Counted from the stretch's first letter, positions 41,335 through 50,788 are shown. The stretch is 64,000 bases of DNA from Desulfarculaceae bacterium (GCA_021737145.1 JAIPEN010000001.1:186001-250000); one strand, 5' to 3'. Translations and numbers: made by a program. Notes: generated by a model not told the origin, from the sequence alone.

Positions 41335-43047
41335 ATGAAGTTCTCCCAGGCATTCATTCCCACCCTCAAGGAGACCCCGGCCGAGGCCGAGGTGATAAGC
41401 CACAAGTTGATGCTGCGCGCGGGCATGATCCGCAAGCTGGCCGCCGGGGTGTACACCTGGCTGCCCCTGGGCCTCAGGGTGCTCAAGAAGGTGGAGCGCA
41501 TCGTGCGCCAGGAGATGGACGCGGCCGGGGCCCTGGAGCTGCTTATGCCCGGAGTGCAGCCGGCCGACCTGTGGCAGGAGTCGGGCCGCTGGGATCACTA
41601 CGGCCGGGAGCTCTTGCGCTTCATCGACCGGCACGAGCACGCCTATTGTCTGGCCCCCACCCACGAGGAGGTCATCACCGACCTGATCCGGCGCGAGGTG
41701 CGCTCCTACCGCGACATGCCGCTTAACCTGTATCAGATACAGACCAAGTTCCGCGACGAGATCCGCCCCCGCTTCGGGGTGATGCGCTCGCGGGAGTTCA
41801 TCATGAAGGACGCCTACTCCTTTGACCCGGACGAGGACAGCTCGGCCGCCAGCTACAAGCTGATGCACGACGCCTACTCGGCCATCTTCACCCGCCTGGG
41901 CCTGGACTTCGCGGTGGTGGAGGCCGACTCCGGGGCCATCGGCGGCTCCTTCAGCCACGAGTTCATGGTCTTGGCCGATACCGGCGAGGACGCCATCGCC
42001 TCCTGCTCCTGCGGCTGGGCGGCCAACTTCGAAAAGGCCGAGGTGGTGCTGCCCGAGGGCGAGGAGCCCGAGCCCCTGCGCGAGGTGGAGCGGGTGGACA
42101 CGCCGGACGCCCACACCATCGAGCAGGTGGCCGCCTTGCTGCAGGTGGAGACCGCCACCCTGGCCAAGACCCTGGTTTATCTGGCCGACGGCAAGCCGGT
42201 GGCGGCCATGGTGCGGGGCGACCGCACCCTCAACGAGATCAAGCTCAAGAACCTTATCGGCGCGGCCGAACTGGAGCTGGCCCCGGCCGCGGTGATCAAG
42301 GAGGTCACCGGCGGTCCGGTGGGCTTCACCGGGCCCATGGGGCTGGACATCCCCGTCTACGCGGACCAGGAGCTTTACCGCTCCGGCACCCTGGTGGTTG
42401 GGGCCAACGCGCCGGACGCCCATTTGATCGGGGTGCACATGACCCGCGACGTGGCCGGAGCCAAGCGGGCCGATCTCAGGATTATCGAGCCGGGCGACCC
42501 CTGCCCCCGCTGCGGCGGCGAGCCGGTCTTCGCCCGGGGCATCGAGGTGGGCCACATATTCCGGCTGGGCACCAAGTACAGCCAGGCCCTGGGGGCCGAC
42601 TATCTGGACGCCGAGGGCCAGAGCCACCCGGTGATCATGGGCTGCTACGGCATCGGCATCACCCGCATCGTGGCCGCGGCCATCGAGCAGGGCCACGACG
42701 ACTGGGGCGTTATCTTCCCCCTGGCCATCGCCCCCTACTCGGTGAGCATCCTGCCCCTGGCCGGGGACGGCGAGGTGTTCGACACCGCGCTGAAGCTCTA
42801 CGACGACCTCACCGAGGCCGGCCTGGACGTGCTGTTGGACGACCGCGACCTCAGGCCCGGGGTCAAGTTCAAGGACGCGGATTTGATCGGCGTGCCCCTG
42901 AGGGTGGTGGTGGGGGCCAAGGGCCTCAAACAAGGCGCGGTGGAGCTCAAGCGCCGCGCCGGCGGCGAGGTGGAGATGGTGCCCGTGGGGCAGGCGGCCG
43001 AATACGTGGCCCGCCTGGCCAATGAAGGCGGAGCGCAGCCTCTTTAG
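41335..43047 (+). CDS. proS: Proline-tRNA ligase
   Basis: 570 residues, bacterial type with an editing insertion between motifs 2 and 3. Motif 1 is at KLMLRAGMIRKLAAGVYTWLPLG, motif 2 at FRDEIRPRFGVMRSREFIMKDAYSF, motif 3 at GCYGIGITRIVAAAIEQ. Insertion domain (about 230-380) hydrolyses mischarged alanyl-tRNA. It begins 4 bases after the ispG stop, so ispG-proS form a transcript, with relA/spoT downstream. Confidence 0.96.
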   Translation: MKFSQAFIPTLKETPAEAEVISHKLMLRAGMIRKLAAGVYTWLPLGLRVLKKVERIVRQEMDAAGALELLMPGVQPADLWQESGRWDHYGRELLRFIDRHEHAYCLAPTHEEVITDLIRREVRSYRDMPLNLYQIQTKFRDEIRPRFGVMRSREFIMKDAYSFDPDEDSSAASYKLMHDAYSAIFTRLGLDFAVVEADSGAIGGSFSHEFMVLADTGEDAIASCSCGWAANFEKAEVVLPEGEEPEPLREVERVDTPDAHTIEQVAALLQVETATLAKTLVYLADGKPVAAMVRGDRTLNEIKLKNLIGAAELELAPAAVIKEVTGGPVGFTGPMGLDIPVYADQELYRSGTLVVGANAPDAHLIGVHMTRDVAGAKRADLRIIEPGDPCPRCGGEPVFARGIEVGHIFRLGTKYSQALGADYLDAEGQSHPVIMGCYGIGITRIVAAAIEQGHDDWGVIFPLAIAPYSVSILPLAGDGEVFDTALKLYDDLTEAGLDVLLDDRDLRPGVKFKDADLIGVPLRVVVGAKGLKQGAVELKRRAGGEVEMVPVGQAAEYVARLANEGGAQPL

Positions 43048-43078
43048 GCCAATCTAAGAGAACGGGTGGCGAGGGTCC

Positions 43079-45232
43079 ATGGCCCTGCAACGCATCAACG
43101 AGATCATCGACGCGGTCCGAGGGTATCACCCCGGGGCCGACGTGGGCACCATCCAGAAGGCCTACGTGTTCTCGGCCAAGGTGCACAAGGGCCAGGTGCG
43201 CCGCTCGGGCGACCCCTACCTGAGCCATCCCCTGGCCGTGGCCGCCCTGTTGGCCGAGATGCACACCGACGTGGCCAGCATCTGCGCCGCCCTGCTGCAC
43301 GACGCGGTGGAGGACACCGAAGCCTCCATCGAGGACATCGCCAAGCTCCTGGGCCCCGAGGTGGCCGCCCTGGTGGACGGGGTGACCAAGATCACCCAGC
43401 TCTCGGCCACCACCAAGACCGCCCAGCAGGCCGAGAACATGCGTAAGATGATCCTGGCCATGGCCAACGACATCCGCGTGCTGCTCATCAAGCTGGCCGA
43501 CCGCCTGCACAACATGCGCACCCTGGGCTACATGCCCCCCAACAAGCAGCGCTACATCGCCCAGGAGACCCGCGACATCTACGCGCCCATGGCCCACCGC
43601 CTGGGCATCCGGCGCTGGCAGGCCGAGCTGGAAGACCTGACCCTCTATTTCCTGGAGCCGCGCATCTACCAGCGCATCAAGGAAGGGGTGGCCACCCGCC
43701 AGAGCGAGCGGGAGCGCTTCATCGCCGAAGTGAAGCAGATGATCTTCGACCGCATGGCCGAGCAGGGCATCGTGTGCGAGGTGAGCGGGCGTCCCAAGCA
43801 CTTCTACAGCATCTACCGCAAGATGCAGCGCCACTCCGTGGACATCGACCAGCTCTACGACCTAATCGCCTTCAGGGTGGTGGTGAACAAGCTCCGCGAC
43901 TGTTACGAGGCCCTGGGGGTGGTGCACAACATCTGGAAGCCCATCCCCGGCCGCTTCCGCGACTACATCGGCATGCCCAAGCCCAACATGTACCAGTCCC
44001 TGCACACCTCGGTGGTGGGGCCCATGGGCCAGCGCATGGAGGTGCAGATCCGCACCGAGGGGATGCACCGGGTGGCCGAGGAGGGCATCGCCGCCCACTG
44101 GCGCTACAAGGAGCAGGGAGCCAGCGACGCGGCCGAGCAGGGGCGCTTCGCCTGGCTCAGGAAGCTTTTGGAGTGGCAGCGGGACCTGGAAGACCCCACC
44201 GAGTTCATGCAGTCGCTCAAGATGAACCTCTACCCCGGCGAGATCTTCGTATTCACCCCGGGCGGCGAGGTCAAGTCGCTTCCCCGGGGCTCCACGCCCG
44301 TCGACTTCGCCTACTCCATCCACACCGAGGTGGGCCACCAGTGCGTGGGCGCGCGGGTTAACGGCCGCATGCTGCCCCTGAAGACCGAACTCAAGACCGG
44401 CGACCAGGTGGAGATCGTCACCCAGTCCAATCACAAGCCTTCCAAGGACTGGCTGAACTACGTGGTCAGCGGCCGGGCCCGCTCCAAGATACGCTCCTAC
44501 ATCCGCGAAACCGAACGGGCCCGCTCGGTCTCCCTGGGCCGGGACATCCTGGACAAGGAGCTACGCAAGCGCAAGCTCACCCTGAACCAGGTGATGAAGG
44601 AGGGCAAGCTGTCCTCGGTGATGGACGAGCTTTCCCTGGCCGACTCCGACCATCTGCTGGCCGCGGTGGCCTATGGCAAGGTATCGCCCCGACACATCGT
44701 CAACAAGATACTGCCCCGCCCGGCCGAGGATGCCGAGGAGAAGCCGGGGATCATCGAGCGTTCGGTGCGCCGCCTGCGGCGCAAGCAGGCCCCGGGGGGC
44801 ATCAAGGTCAAGGGGCTGGACGACATCCTGGTGCGCCTGGCCAAGTGCTGCAACCCCCTGCCCGGCGACGAGGTGACCGGTTTCATCACCCGGGGCCGGG
44901 GGGTCACGGTGCACCGGGCCGATTGCTCCCACGTGGAGCGGGTGGACCCGGAGCGGCGGGTGGAGGTGCAGTGGGATCTGGAAGCAGACGAGGTGCGGCC
45001 GGTGCGCATCCAGGTGCTCACCTCGGACCGGGCCGGGGTGTTGGCCGATCTGGCCGGGATATTGAAAAAGCAGGAGATCAACATTCTGGAGGCCGAGGTC
45101 AAAACCACCGAGGACAACAAGGGCATCGCCACCTTCACCATCCAGGTGCACGACGCCAAGCAGCTCAACCAATTGCTCCGGCAGATCGGCCGGCTAAAGG
45201 ACACCCTGTCAGTTAAGCGCATGGATCACTGA
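43079..45232 (+). CDS. Bifunctional (p)ppGpp synthetase/hydrolase (RelA/SpoT family)
   Basis: 717 residues. The HD hydrolase domain is intact: HKGQVRRSGDPYLSHPLAVA with ALLHDAVEDTEA (about 77-88). The synthetase domain has SGRPKHFYSIYRKM, DLIAFRVVV and YQSLHTSVVG. TGS (about 390-450) and a C-terminal ACT domain (about 640-715) follow. It makes and breaks the stringent-response alarmone. Ribosome site GGGTGGCGAGGG before the ATG. Downstream of proS by 31 bases. Rel is the better term for such a single bifunctional enzyme. Confidence 0.95.
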   Translation: MALQRINEIIDAVRGYHPGADVGTIQKAYVFSAKVHKGQVRRSGDPYLSHPLAVAALLAEMHTDVASICAALLHDAVEDTEASIEDIAKLLGPEVAALVDGVTKITQLSATTKTAQQAENMRKMILAMANDIRVLLIKLADRLHNMRTLGYMPPNKQRYIAQETRDIYAPMAHRLGIRRWQAELEDLTLYFLEPRIYQRIKEGVATRQSERERFIAEVKQMIFDRMAEQGIVCEVSGRPKHFYSIYRKMQRHSVDIDQLYDLIAFRVVVNKLRDCYEALGVVHNIWKPIPGRFRDYIGMPKPNMYQSLHTSVVGPMGQRMEVQIRTEGMHRVAEEGIAAHWRYKEQGASDAAEQGRFAWLRKLLEWQRDLEDPTEFMQSLKMNLYPGEIFVFTPGGEVKSLPRGSTPVDFAYSIHTEVGHQCVGARVNGRMLPLKTELKTGDQVEIVTQSNHKPSKDWLNYVVSGRARSKIRSYIRETERARSVSLGRDILDKELRKRKLTLNQVMKEGKLSSVMDELSLADSDHLLAAVAYGKVSPRHIVNKILPRPAEDAEEKPGIIERSVRRLRRKQAPGGIKVKGLDDILVRLAKCCNPLPGDEVTGFITRGRGVTVHRADCSHVERVDPERRVEVQWDLEADEVRPVRIQVLTSDRAGVLADLAGILKKQEINILEAEVKTTEDNKGIATFTIQVHDAKQLNQLLRQIGRLKDTLSVKRMDH

Positions 45233-45301
45233 ATAAAAAAAAGCGATGGACGCGCAGAGGCCCGGCGCCGCCCGGGCCGCGCATATTTCCGGGGGGAAAT
45301 C

Positions 45302-45520
45302 ATGACCAAGAAATGCGGTATATGCGGCTATAGAATCAACCCCTTCGTCATGCAGGAGGCGGGAGACCTCACGCACCGGGAATGGGTTGATTTCGTCACC
45401 AACCCCGTCATGTCCTGGTGCGACTTTTTGCGGGAATGGGTTCCCGACACCAGGACCGACTGCCCCCATTGGGTTTCCTATGAGGAGCACAACGCCCAGA
45501 TGCAGAGATACGGCATATAA
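45302..45520 (+). CDS. Small cysteine-containing protein of unknown function
   Basis: 72 residues. Begins MTKKCGICGYRINPF, with a CxxC pair at 5/8, later cysteines in SWCDF and TDCPHW. The pair is too isolated for a defined zinc finger. GGGGGGAAAT is 5 bases before the ATG, which supports translation. Follows relA after a G/C-rich hairpin, so it may be a separate unit. No family recognised. Confidence 0.55.
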   Translation: MTKKCGICGYRINPFVMQEAGDLTHREWVDFVTNPVMSWCDFLREWVPDTRTDCPHWVSYEEHNAQMQRYGI

Positions 45521-45574
45521 GCCCGGCTGAACCAGGCCCTGCTCTGGGGCCCCGCTGTTGGCGAAGGCGCAGGC

Positions 45575-45611
45575 CAAAAAGCAAGCGGAGAGCCCAATAA
45601 GGGCCCTCCGC
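45575..45611. terminator. Bidirectional terminator between the small + gene and rpmB
   Basis: GCGGAG / CTCCGC stem with GCCC/GGGC inner pairing. On the minus strand it is followed by TTGCTTTTT. It ends rpmB and perhaps the preceding + strand unit. Confidence 0.65.
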
Positions 45612-45633
45612 GAAAACTTTTGCTAAGCGGGAC

Positions 45634-45825
45634 TTAGGCGGGCTTGTTGATCACCCCGGAGCGCAGGCAACGGGTGCAGACCTTGACCCGGCGCACCTGG
45701 CCGTTGACCACAGTGCGCACGCGCTGCAAATTGGGGTTGAAACGGCGACGCGTCTTGTTATGGGCGTGGGAGACGTTGTTGCCGGTCTGGGGTTTCTTGC
45801 CGCAGTATTCGCAAACCTGGCTCAT
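45634..45825 (-). CDS. rpmB: 50S ribosomal protein L28
   Basis: 63 residues. [34 protein letters not shown] is the L28 N-terminus, with CxxC (5/8), and [10 protein letters not shown] gives the second pair. This is the zinc-binding form of L28 (C+). The start at 45825 is chosen at [15 protein letters not shown] lies just upstream. It stands alone on the minus strand. Confidence 0.96.
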   Translation of the reverse strand: MSQVCEYCGKKPQTGNNVSHAHNKTRRRFNPNLQRVRTVVNGQVRRVKVCTRCLRSGVINKPA

Positions 45826-46056
45826 GGTTTTATTCCTCCTGACGCTGCCGGAAGTGTCCGGCCCGTGTGCTGAAGTCGGAAATATACACACGCGCCGGGT
45901 GGTTGACAAGTGTTTTTGTGCCCCGGCCCAGCGGCCCGGCCTTGACGTGGACCCGGCTCCATGGCATATTTGACCCGCCGCGTAACCGCTGGAAACCGTT
46001 GAGCGGGCGGGCTCGGGCCCGGGCGGCGTTGTTTAACCTTTGGCCAAGGAGGCAGC

Positions 46057-46275
46057 TTGAGCCGCGACGATCTTATCCACCTGGAAGGCCAGGTGACCCG
46101 CACCCTCGGTGGGGGGCAAATGGAGGTGGTCACCGAACAGGGACACACCCTGCGCGCCGTGCTCAGCGGCAGGATGAAACGCTTCAAGATCAAGGTCCTG
46201 GTGGGTGACAAGGTGCGCGTCAGCGTATCGCCCTACGACCTCACTCACGGACTGATCACCTACCGGCTCAAGTAA
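46057..46275 (+). CDS. infA: Translation initiation factor IF-1-like protein (paralogue)
   Basis: 72 residues, an S1-type OB fold. The IF-1 core reads DDLIHLEGQVTRTLGGGQMEVVTEQGHTLRAVLSGRMKRFKIKVLVGDKVRVSVSPYDLTHGLITYR. It starts with TTG at 46057 after a strong CAAGGAGG site; that start codon is unusual for infA. Divergence at several normally invariant positions (for example GKMRMN is GRMKRF) suggests this may be a second IF-1-like copy, not the main one. Isolated from the ribosomal operons. Confidence 0.85.
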   Translation: MSRDDLIHLEGQVTRTLGGGQMEVVTEQGHTLRAVLSGRMKRFKIKVLVGDKVRVSVSPYDLTHGLITYRLK

Positions 46276-46297
46276 CGCCCGATCAATCCCGGCATCT

Positions 46298-47401
46298 TCA
46301 GTCCTGGCTGGCCGGGGTGGCGCAGCCCACCAGGGGCTCCATGACCACCCGGCGCACCAGTGTGCGCGCTTCGGCGCCCTTGTAGCCGCTCAGGATCTCC
46401 TCCAGCTCGGCGGTGGCGCTGCTGGCCTTTTGCCAGCCCGCCTCCCGGGCCTGCTCGATGAGCCCCCAGTCCTCGTCTTGCATGAACTGCTTCACCGTGG
46501 GGATGATCTCCGGGAAGATCAGGCGCAGGAAACCGGCCAGCCACACCGGGTACAGGGCCAGCACGCCCCGCGCCTTGGCCTCGATTATGGAGGCCAGGCG
46601 TCCGCCCGGTCCGCAATCGGCCAGCATATCCTTCATTCCGCGCACGAAATGCTCCACATCGCTGCCCGGATGCTCCCCGGCGGCCTGGGCCAGCAGATGG
46701 GCCGCCCCGGCCGCGTCGCCGGCCTCGCCCAGCTCGTGCCACAGCACGGTTTTCATCTCGCCCTCGATCACCGGGGCCAGGCCCTCCCAAGAGGGCTTGG
46801 TGAGCACCTGGTTGTAGTCCAGGCCGTAGGCATCCAGGGCATAGCGCTTGAAGGCGGCCATGCTGGGGCGGGGATCGGCCAGCAGGTCCCAGAGCAGATA
46901 GGGAAAAGGCTCGGCGCGCAGGAAGATGTCGCCACCCTGGCGCAGGCCGGGCAAAAACAGGATGTCCTGGCTGAACTCGTCACCCAGGTGGTGCACGGTC
47001 AGGCCGTTGAGGCGCTCCACCCGGCTCTGCCGGGCCAAAAAGAACACCGGAGCCTGGCCCCCTGCCCTCCCCGCGCCGTAGAGCAGGCCGTGCGGGGCCA
47101 CCAGGGCGTTGATGCCCTTGGTGTCAAAGGGGTCGAAGCGCTCCCCGCCCAGGCTTATCTCGGCCGGCTCGGCCTCCAGCAGGCCCTCCCACAGCTCCTC
47201 CTGGTGGCTGACCCACTCCAGCACCGGGGCGGTGTCCTGCTCCTGCCAGGGCGCGATGCCCCGCTGCCATTTGTAGAGGTTGCGCAGGCGCAACAGCAGG
47301 CCGCAGAGACTGAAGCGGCCGGCCACCGCCGCGTCGGCCACGGCGCAGTTGGCCTTTACCTGGGGCTTCAGCTCGGCCAGCAGCTCGGAGGCGGTTGACA
47401 A
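46298..47401 (-). CDS. Conserved-looking protein of unknown function
   Basis: 367 residues, soluble, mostly helical. Notable segments: LCGLLLRLRNLYKWQRGIAPWQEQDTAPVLEWVSHQEELWEGL (about 32-74), with an N-terminal redox-enzyme-like WQRG pattern, then HLGDEFSQDILFLPGLRQGGDIFLR and ETAVLWHELGEAG. No membrane segment or signal peptide. Same strand as, and 4 bases upstream of, the gamma carbonic anhydrase gene end, so they may be one transcript. Family not recognised. Confidence 0.65.
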   Translation of the reverse strand: MSTASELLAELKPQVKANCAVADAAVAGRFSLCGLLLRLRNLYKWQRGIAPWQEQDTAPVLEWVSHQEELWEGLLEAEPAEISLGGERFDPFDTKGINALVAPHGLLYGAGRAGGQAPVFFLARQSRVERLNGLTVHHLGDEFSQDILFLPGLRQGGDIFLRAEPFPYLLWDLLADPRPSMAAFKRYALDAYGLDYNQVLTKPSWEGLAPVIEGEMKTVLWHELGEAGDAAGAAHLLAQAAGEHPGSDVEHFVRGMKDMLADCGPGGRLASIIEAKARGVLALYPVWLAGFLRLIFPEIIPTVKQFMQDEDWGLIEQAREAGWQKASSATAELEEILSGYKGAEARTLVRRVVMEPLVGCATPASQD

Positions 47402-47405
47402 GGGC

Positions 47406-47945
47406 TCAGACCTTCACCGAGAAGTCCACCCTCACCGAGGGGTCTTGGTGCGCCCGCATCACCTGCCGGTAGCGGCCCACCCCGGCCAGGATGTTGTCCT
47501 GCTCGGCCTGGGTCAGGTCGCGCTTGATCTTGGCCGGCACTCCGGCGGCCAGGGTGCCCGGCGGCACCACGAAGCCCGGAGAGAGCACCGCCCCTGCGGC
47601 CACGATGGAGCCTTCCCCCACCGAGGAGCGGTTCAAAAGCACCGCGCCCATGCCGATGAGGCAGGCGTCTTCCACCACGCAGGAGTGCAGGATTACCCGG
47701 TGGCCCACAATCACATCCGAGCCCACCAGGGTGCCGTCGCCGGAGTGGTCCACGTGCACGATGGTGCCGTCCTGAATATTGGAGCGCGCGCCGATGCGGA
47801 TCCAGTTGATGTCACCCCGGAGCACCGCCTGGTACCACACGCTGCTCTCGGGCCCCAACTCCACGTCGCCCACCACCACCGCTCCCGGGGCCACGTAGGC
47901 GCTGGGGTCGATGCGGGGCGTCTTGCCGTTTACTGTGTTGATCAT
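47406..47945 (-). CDS. Gamma carbonic anhydrase family protein
   Basis: 179 residues, left-handed beta-helix with hexapeptide repeats (APGAVVVGDVELGPESSVWYQAVLRGDINWIRIGARSNIQDGTIVHVDHS). The His ligands of the gamma class appear in IVHVD and VGHRVILHSC (about 61-100). It hydrates CO2 reversibly or, in the YrdA/PaaY-like subgroup, may act otherwise. GATC-type ribosome site is modest. Neighbour: the unknown 46298-47401 gene. Confidence 0.9.
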   Translation of the reverse strand: MINTVNGKTPRIDPSAYVAPGAVVVGDVELGPESSVWYQAVLRGDINWIRIGARSNIQDGTIVHVDHSGDGTLVGSDVIVGHRVILHSCVVEDACLIGMGAVLLNRSSVGEGSIVAAGAVLSPGFVVPPGTLAAGVPAKIKRDLTQAEQDNILAGVGRYRQVMRAHQDPSVRVDFSVKV

Positions 47946-48067
47946 GGCTCAATATTACGGGGCAAAACCCCGGTGGGCAAGCCGTGGCTCCTTGACAGCG
48001 TCCCGGCCCTAGCCTACCCTTTTTTTCAATAGCGGTTCCCAACCCCCCGCTAAGGGAGAATGCACCC

Positions 48068-49438
48068 ATGGCTCGTGGAAAAAGCCGCCTTTGGCTGATT
48101 ATCCTCATCCTGCTCCTGGTCCTGGCCGGGGGCGGAGTCTTCTACCTCTGGCCCCATCTGGAGGGCGCCCCGCCCGAGATCAGCCTGGACAAGCCGGTGA
48201 CCCATCTGGGCAAGAGCCAGCAGGTGTTCGTCAAGGTGAGCGACAGCGGCCGCGGCCTGGCCTGGGTCAAGGTGAGCCTGGTGCAAAAGGAACGCAAGGG
48301 GGTGGTCCTCAACCAGACCTTTGACGCGCCCGGCGCTCCCATGGCCGCGCTCAAGCTGGCGGTCAATCCCCTGGAGATGGGCATGCGCCAGGGCCCGGCC
48401 ACCCTGGTGGTGGAGGCGCGCGACCGCTCCTGGCGCAACTGGTTCCGGGGCAACCAGGCGTCCAAGGAGTTCCAGGTCACCGTGGACACCACCCCGCCCC
48501 GCCTGGCTTCGCTCAGCCAGATCATCCGCATGAACCGGGGCGGCACCGGCCTGGCCGTCTACACCGTGGACGAGGATCAGGCCATCCACGGGGTGCGGGT
48601 GGGCGACAATCTGTTCGCGGGCTGGTCCCCCTGGCCCCAGCGGCCCAAGACCAAACTGTGCTACTTCGCCTACAGCGACCAGACCCCCCAGGGGGCCAAC
48701 ATTGACCTCTGGGCCCAGGACAAGGCGGGCAACAAGGCGGTGCTGCCGCTCAACGTGCGCCTGAAGTGGAAGAAGTTCCGGAGCGACGTCATCACCCTCA
48801 ACGACCGCTTCATGAACAAGGTGGCCGCCCGTTTCGCCTCCCTGATTCCCAGCGACCGCCAGACCCCGCTGGCCAAGTTCCTGTGGGTCAACCAGGACCT
48901 GAGGAAGGCCAACAACGCCCGGATACGGGCCGCGGCCCAGCCGGCCCAGGGCTTTCAGCTCTGGGAAAAGGGCCTGGCCCGTCCCCTGGGCGCGCCCCGG
49001 GCCGGGTTCGGCGACCGCCGCACCTATGTGCTCAACAAGGAGGTGGTCAGCCGCTCGGTTCATTTGGGAGTGGACCTGGCCCACACCGAGCGCAGCCCGG
49101 TGAAGGCCGTTGCCCGGGGCATCGTGCGCTTTGCCGGCGACATGGGCATCTACGGCCAGGCGGTGATCCTCAGCCATGGCCAGGGCGTGGCCACCCTATA
49201 CGGCCACATGTCCCAGCTCAACGTGAAGCAGGGCGACGAGGTCAAATCCGGCCAGACCGTGGGCCTGTCGGGCATGACCGGCCTGGCCCTGGGCGACCAT
49301 CTGCACTTCTCGGTGCTGGTGGGCGGGGTCTACGTGAACCCCACCGAGTGGTGGGACCCCCACTGGATCAAGGACAACATCCTGCTGCGCTTCAGCGAGG
49401 CGGGCATGCCCCTGCCCACGCCGCCCGCCGGGAACTAG
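48068..49438 (+). CDS. M23-family metallopeptidase, membrane-anchored
   Basis: 456 residues. An N-terminal membrane helix (LWLIILILLLVLAGGGVFYLW), then Ig-like stretches (ISLDKPVTHLGKSQQVFVKVSDSGRGLAWVKVSL; TPPRLASLSQIIRMN), then an M23 LytM-type domain at the end: HLGVDLAHTERSPVKAVARGIVRFAGDMGIYGQAVILSHGQGVATLYGHMS..GLALGDHLHFSVL. The H-x3-D and HLH zinc ligands are all present, so it should be a peptidoglycan endopeptidase rather than a divisome activator. The next gene starts 11 bases after the stop. Confidence 0.9.
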   Translation: MARGKSRLWLIILILLLVLAGGGVFYLWPHLEGAPPEISLDKPVTHLGKSQQVFVKVSDSGRGLAWVKVSLVQKERKGVVLNQTFDAPGAPMAALKLAVNPLEMGMRQGPATLVVEARDRSWRNWFRGNQASKEFQVTVDTTPPRLASLSQIIRMNRGGTGLAVYTVDEDQAIHGVRVGDNLFAGWSPWPQRPKTKLCYFAYSDQTPQGANIDLWAQDKAGNKAVLPLNVRLKWKKFRSDVITLNDRFMNKVAARFASLIPSDRQTPLAKFLWVNQDLRKANNARIRAAAQPAQGFQLWEKGLARPLGAPRAGFGDRRTYVLNKEVVSRSVHLGVDLAHTERSPVKAVARGIVRFAGDMGIYGQAVILSHGQGVATLYGHMSQLNVKQGDEVKSGQTVGLSGMTGLALGDHLHFSVLVGGVYVNPTEWWDPHWIKDNILLRFSEAGMPLPTPPAGN

Positions 49439-49448
49439 AGGCGCGGAT

Positions 49449-50633
49449 TTGGCCGTGAGCCGCCTGAAAGCATCGCTGCTGCTGCTGGCCCTGGCCGGTA
49501 TGGGCCTGGCCACGGGCTGCGCCGGCCTGGAGACGGCTCCCGCTGCCGCGCCCGCTTACAAGCCCGGAGACTTCCTGGCCCCGCCCGAGCCCAAGCCGCT
49601 TAGCGAACAGCAGCTCGCCAAGCGGCTGGAAGGGGCCCAGGTGGTGCTGGTGGGCGAGCGCCACGACCATCCGGGGCATCACCGCCTCCAGGTTGAGATG
49701 CTCAAGCGCCTGGAGGCCGAAGGCCCGGTGGTGGTGGGGGTGGAGTGGCTGGAGCAGACCGCCCAGCCTGCCTGCGACCGCCTGAGCGCGGGCAAGATCA
49801 CGGTGGACGAGTTCCGCAAGGAAGTGGACTGGGACCAGGCCTGGAGCCAGCCCTGGAAGATGTTCGCCCCTCTCTTCACCCGGGTGCGGGCCCAGGGGCA
49901 CACCCTGGTGGCCCTCAACGCGCCGCTCAAGATAGTGCGTCAGGTGGCCAAGAACGGCCTGGGGTCCCTGAGCCCGGAGCAGCGGGCGGCCATTGCGCCC
50001 TCGCTGAATCTGGACGACCCGGACTACCGGGCCAAGGTGGCCCGCCAGTTCGCGTTTCACGGGGTGAAAAACCCCCAGGCCCAGGAGAACTTTTTCGCGG
50101 CCCAGGTGGTGCGCGACGAAACCATGGCCCATAACCTGGCCCAGCGGCTCCACCCCTGGCCCGACGGCGGCAAGCGGGCCCTGGTGCTGGCGGGCAACGG
50201 CCATTTGGCCGCGGGCCTGGGCCTGCCCCCGCGCATCTCCCGCCGTTTGCCCGGGGTGAAGCTGGTGGGGGTCATGCCCCTGAGCCCCCGCGCGGCCCGG
50301 TTCATGGTCTCGGCCCCGGGCGCGCCCCCGGCCGACCTGCTGGCCGTGTCCACCCCCGGCCCCCGCCGTCCGCCCCGCCTGGGGGTGTTTCTCAAGGTGA
50401 AACCAGGCGGCCTGGAGGTGGTGCGGATATTCCCGAACAGCCCGGCGGCCAAGGCGGGCCTGAAAACCGGCGACCTGCTCCTTTCAGTGGACGGAAAGGC
50501 CCTTACCTCGCCCAAGGGCATCCACGACGCCATCAAGACCAGCCCTCATCAGCCTCACCTCTACCGGGTCAAACGAGGGGAGCGCGAGTTGGAGCTGAGC
50601 ATAAGCCTGCCCCGCGCTGGGGGAAAGCCTTAG
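49449..50633 (+). CDS. ChaN-family lipoprotein with PDZ domain
   Basis: 394 residues. Lipoprotein signal with lipobox LATGC (about Cys24). The ChaN domain (about 45-280) has VVLVGERHDHPGHHRLQVEML and ALNAPLKIVRQVAKNGLGSLS; conserved HEDHP-type residues bind haem in ChaN of Campylobacter. A C-terminal PDZ domain (about 305-390) reads RLGVFLKVKPGGLEVVRIFPNSPAAKAGLKTGDLLLSVDGKAL. ChaN proteins are haem/iron-related. The PDZ fusion is uncommon. The TTG at 49449 or a GTG two codons later may be the start. Confidence 0.82.
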   Translation: MAVSRLKASLLLLALAGMGLATGCAGLETAPAAAPAYKPGDFLAPPEPKPLSEQQLAKRLEGAQVVLVGERHDHPGHHRLQVEMLKRLEAEGPVVVGVEWLEQTAQPACDRLSAGKITVDEFRKEVDWDQAWSQPWKMFAPLFTRVRAQGHTLVALNAPLKIVRQVAKNGLGSLSPEQRAAIAPSLNLDDPDYRAKVARQFAFHGVKNPQAQENFFAAQVVRDETMAHNLAQRLHPWPDGGKRALVLAGNGHLAAGLGLPPRISRRLPGVKLVGVMPLSPRAARFMVSAPGAPPADLLAVSTPGPRRPPRLGVFLKVKPGGLEVVRIFPNSPAAKAGLKTGDLLLSVDGKALTSPKGIHDAIKTSPHQPHLYRVKRGERELELSISLPRAGGKP

Positions 50634-50788
50634 GGCTCGCAAGCAATTGTGTGGCCTAAGCCCATCTTAATCCTAACTATTTATCGTTGCGCCCTCACCG
50701 GGGCTTTGCTAAGCTACTACATCGTCGCCCTGGCAACGCCCCAGGTGGTCCGCACCGAGTTATCTTACAAGGCAGCCTAGGAGTGAAG

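Noticed and set aside
41266-42933. 555-codon open frame on the minus strand across proS
   Set aside because: Antisense to a full-length prolyl-tRNA synthetase with all class II motifs; no recognisable product.
45242-45300. G/C-rich hairpin after relA as a terminator
   Set aside because: The stem GGCCCGG/CCGGGCC is not followed by a T run on the plus strand, so I did not call it; it could still be a weak terminator.
50634-50788. Sigma-54 promoter for the chemosensory operon
   Set aside because: A TTGCT with a partial upstream match exists, but the GG/GC elements do not fit the consensus.
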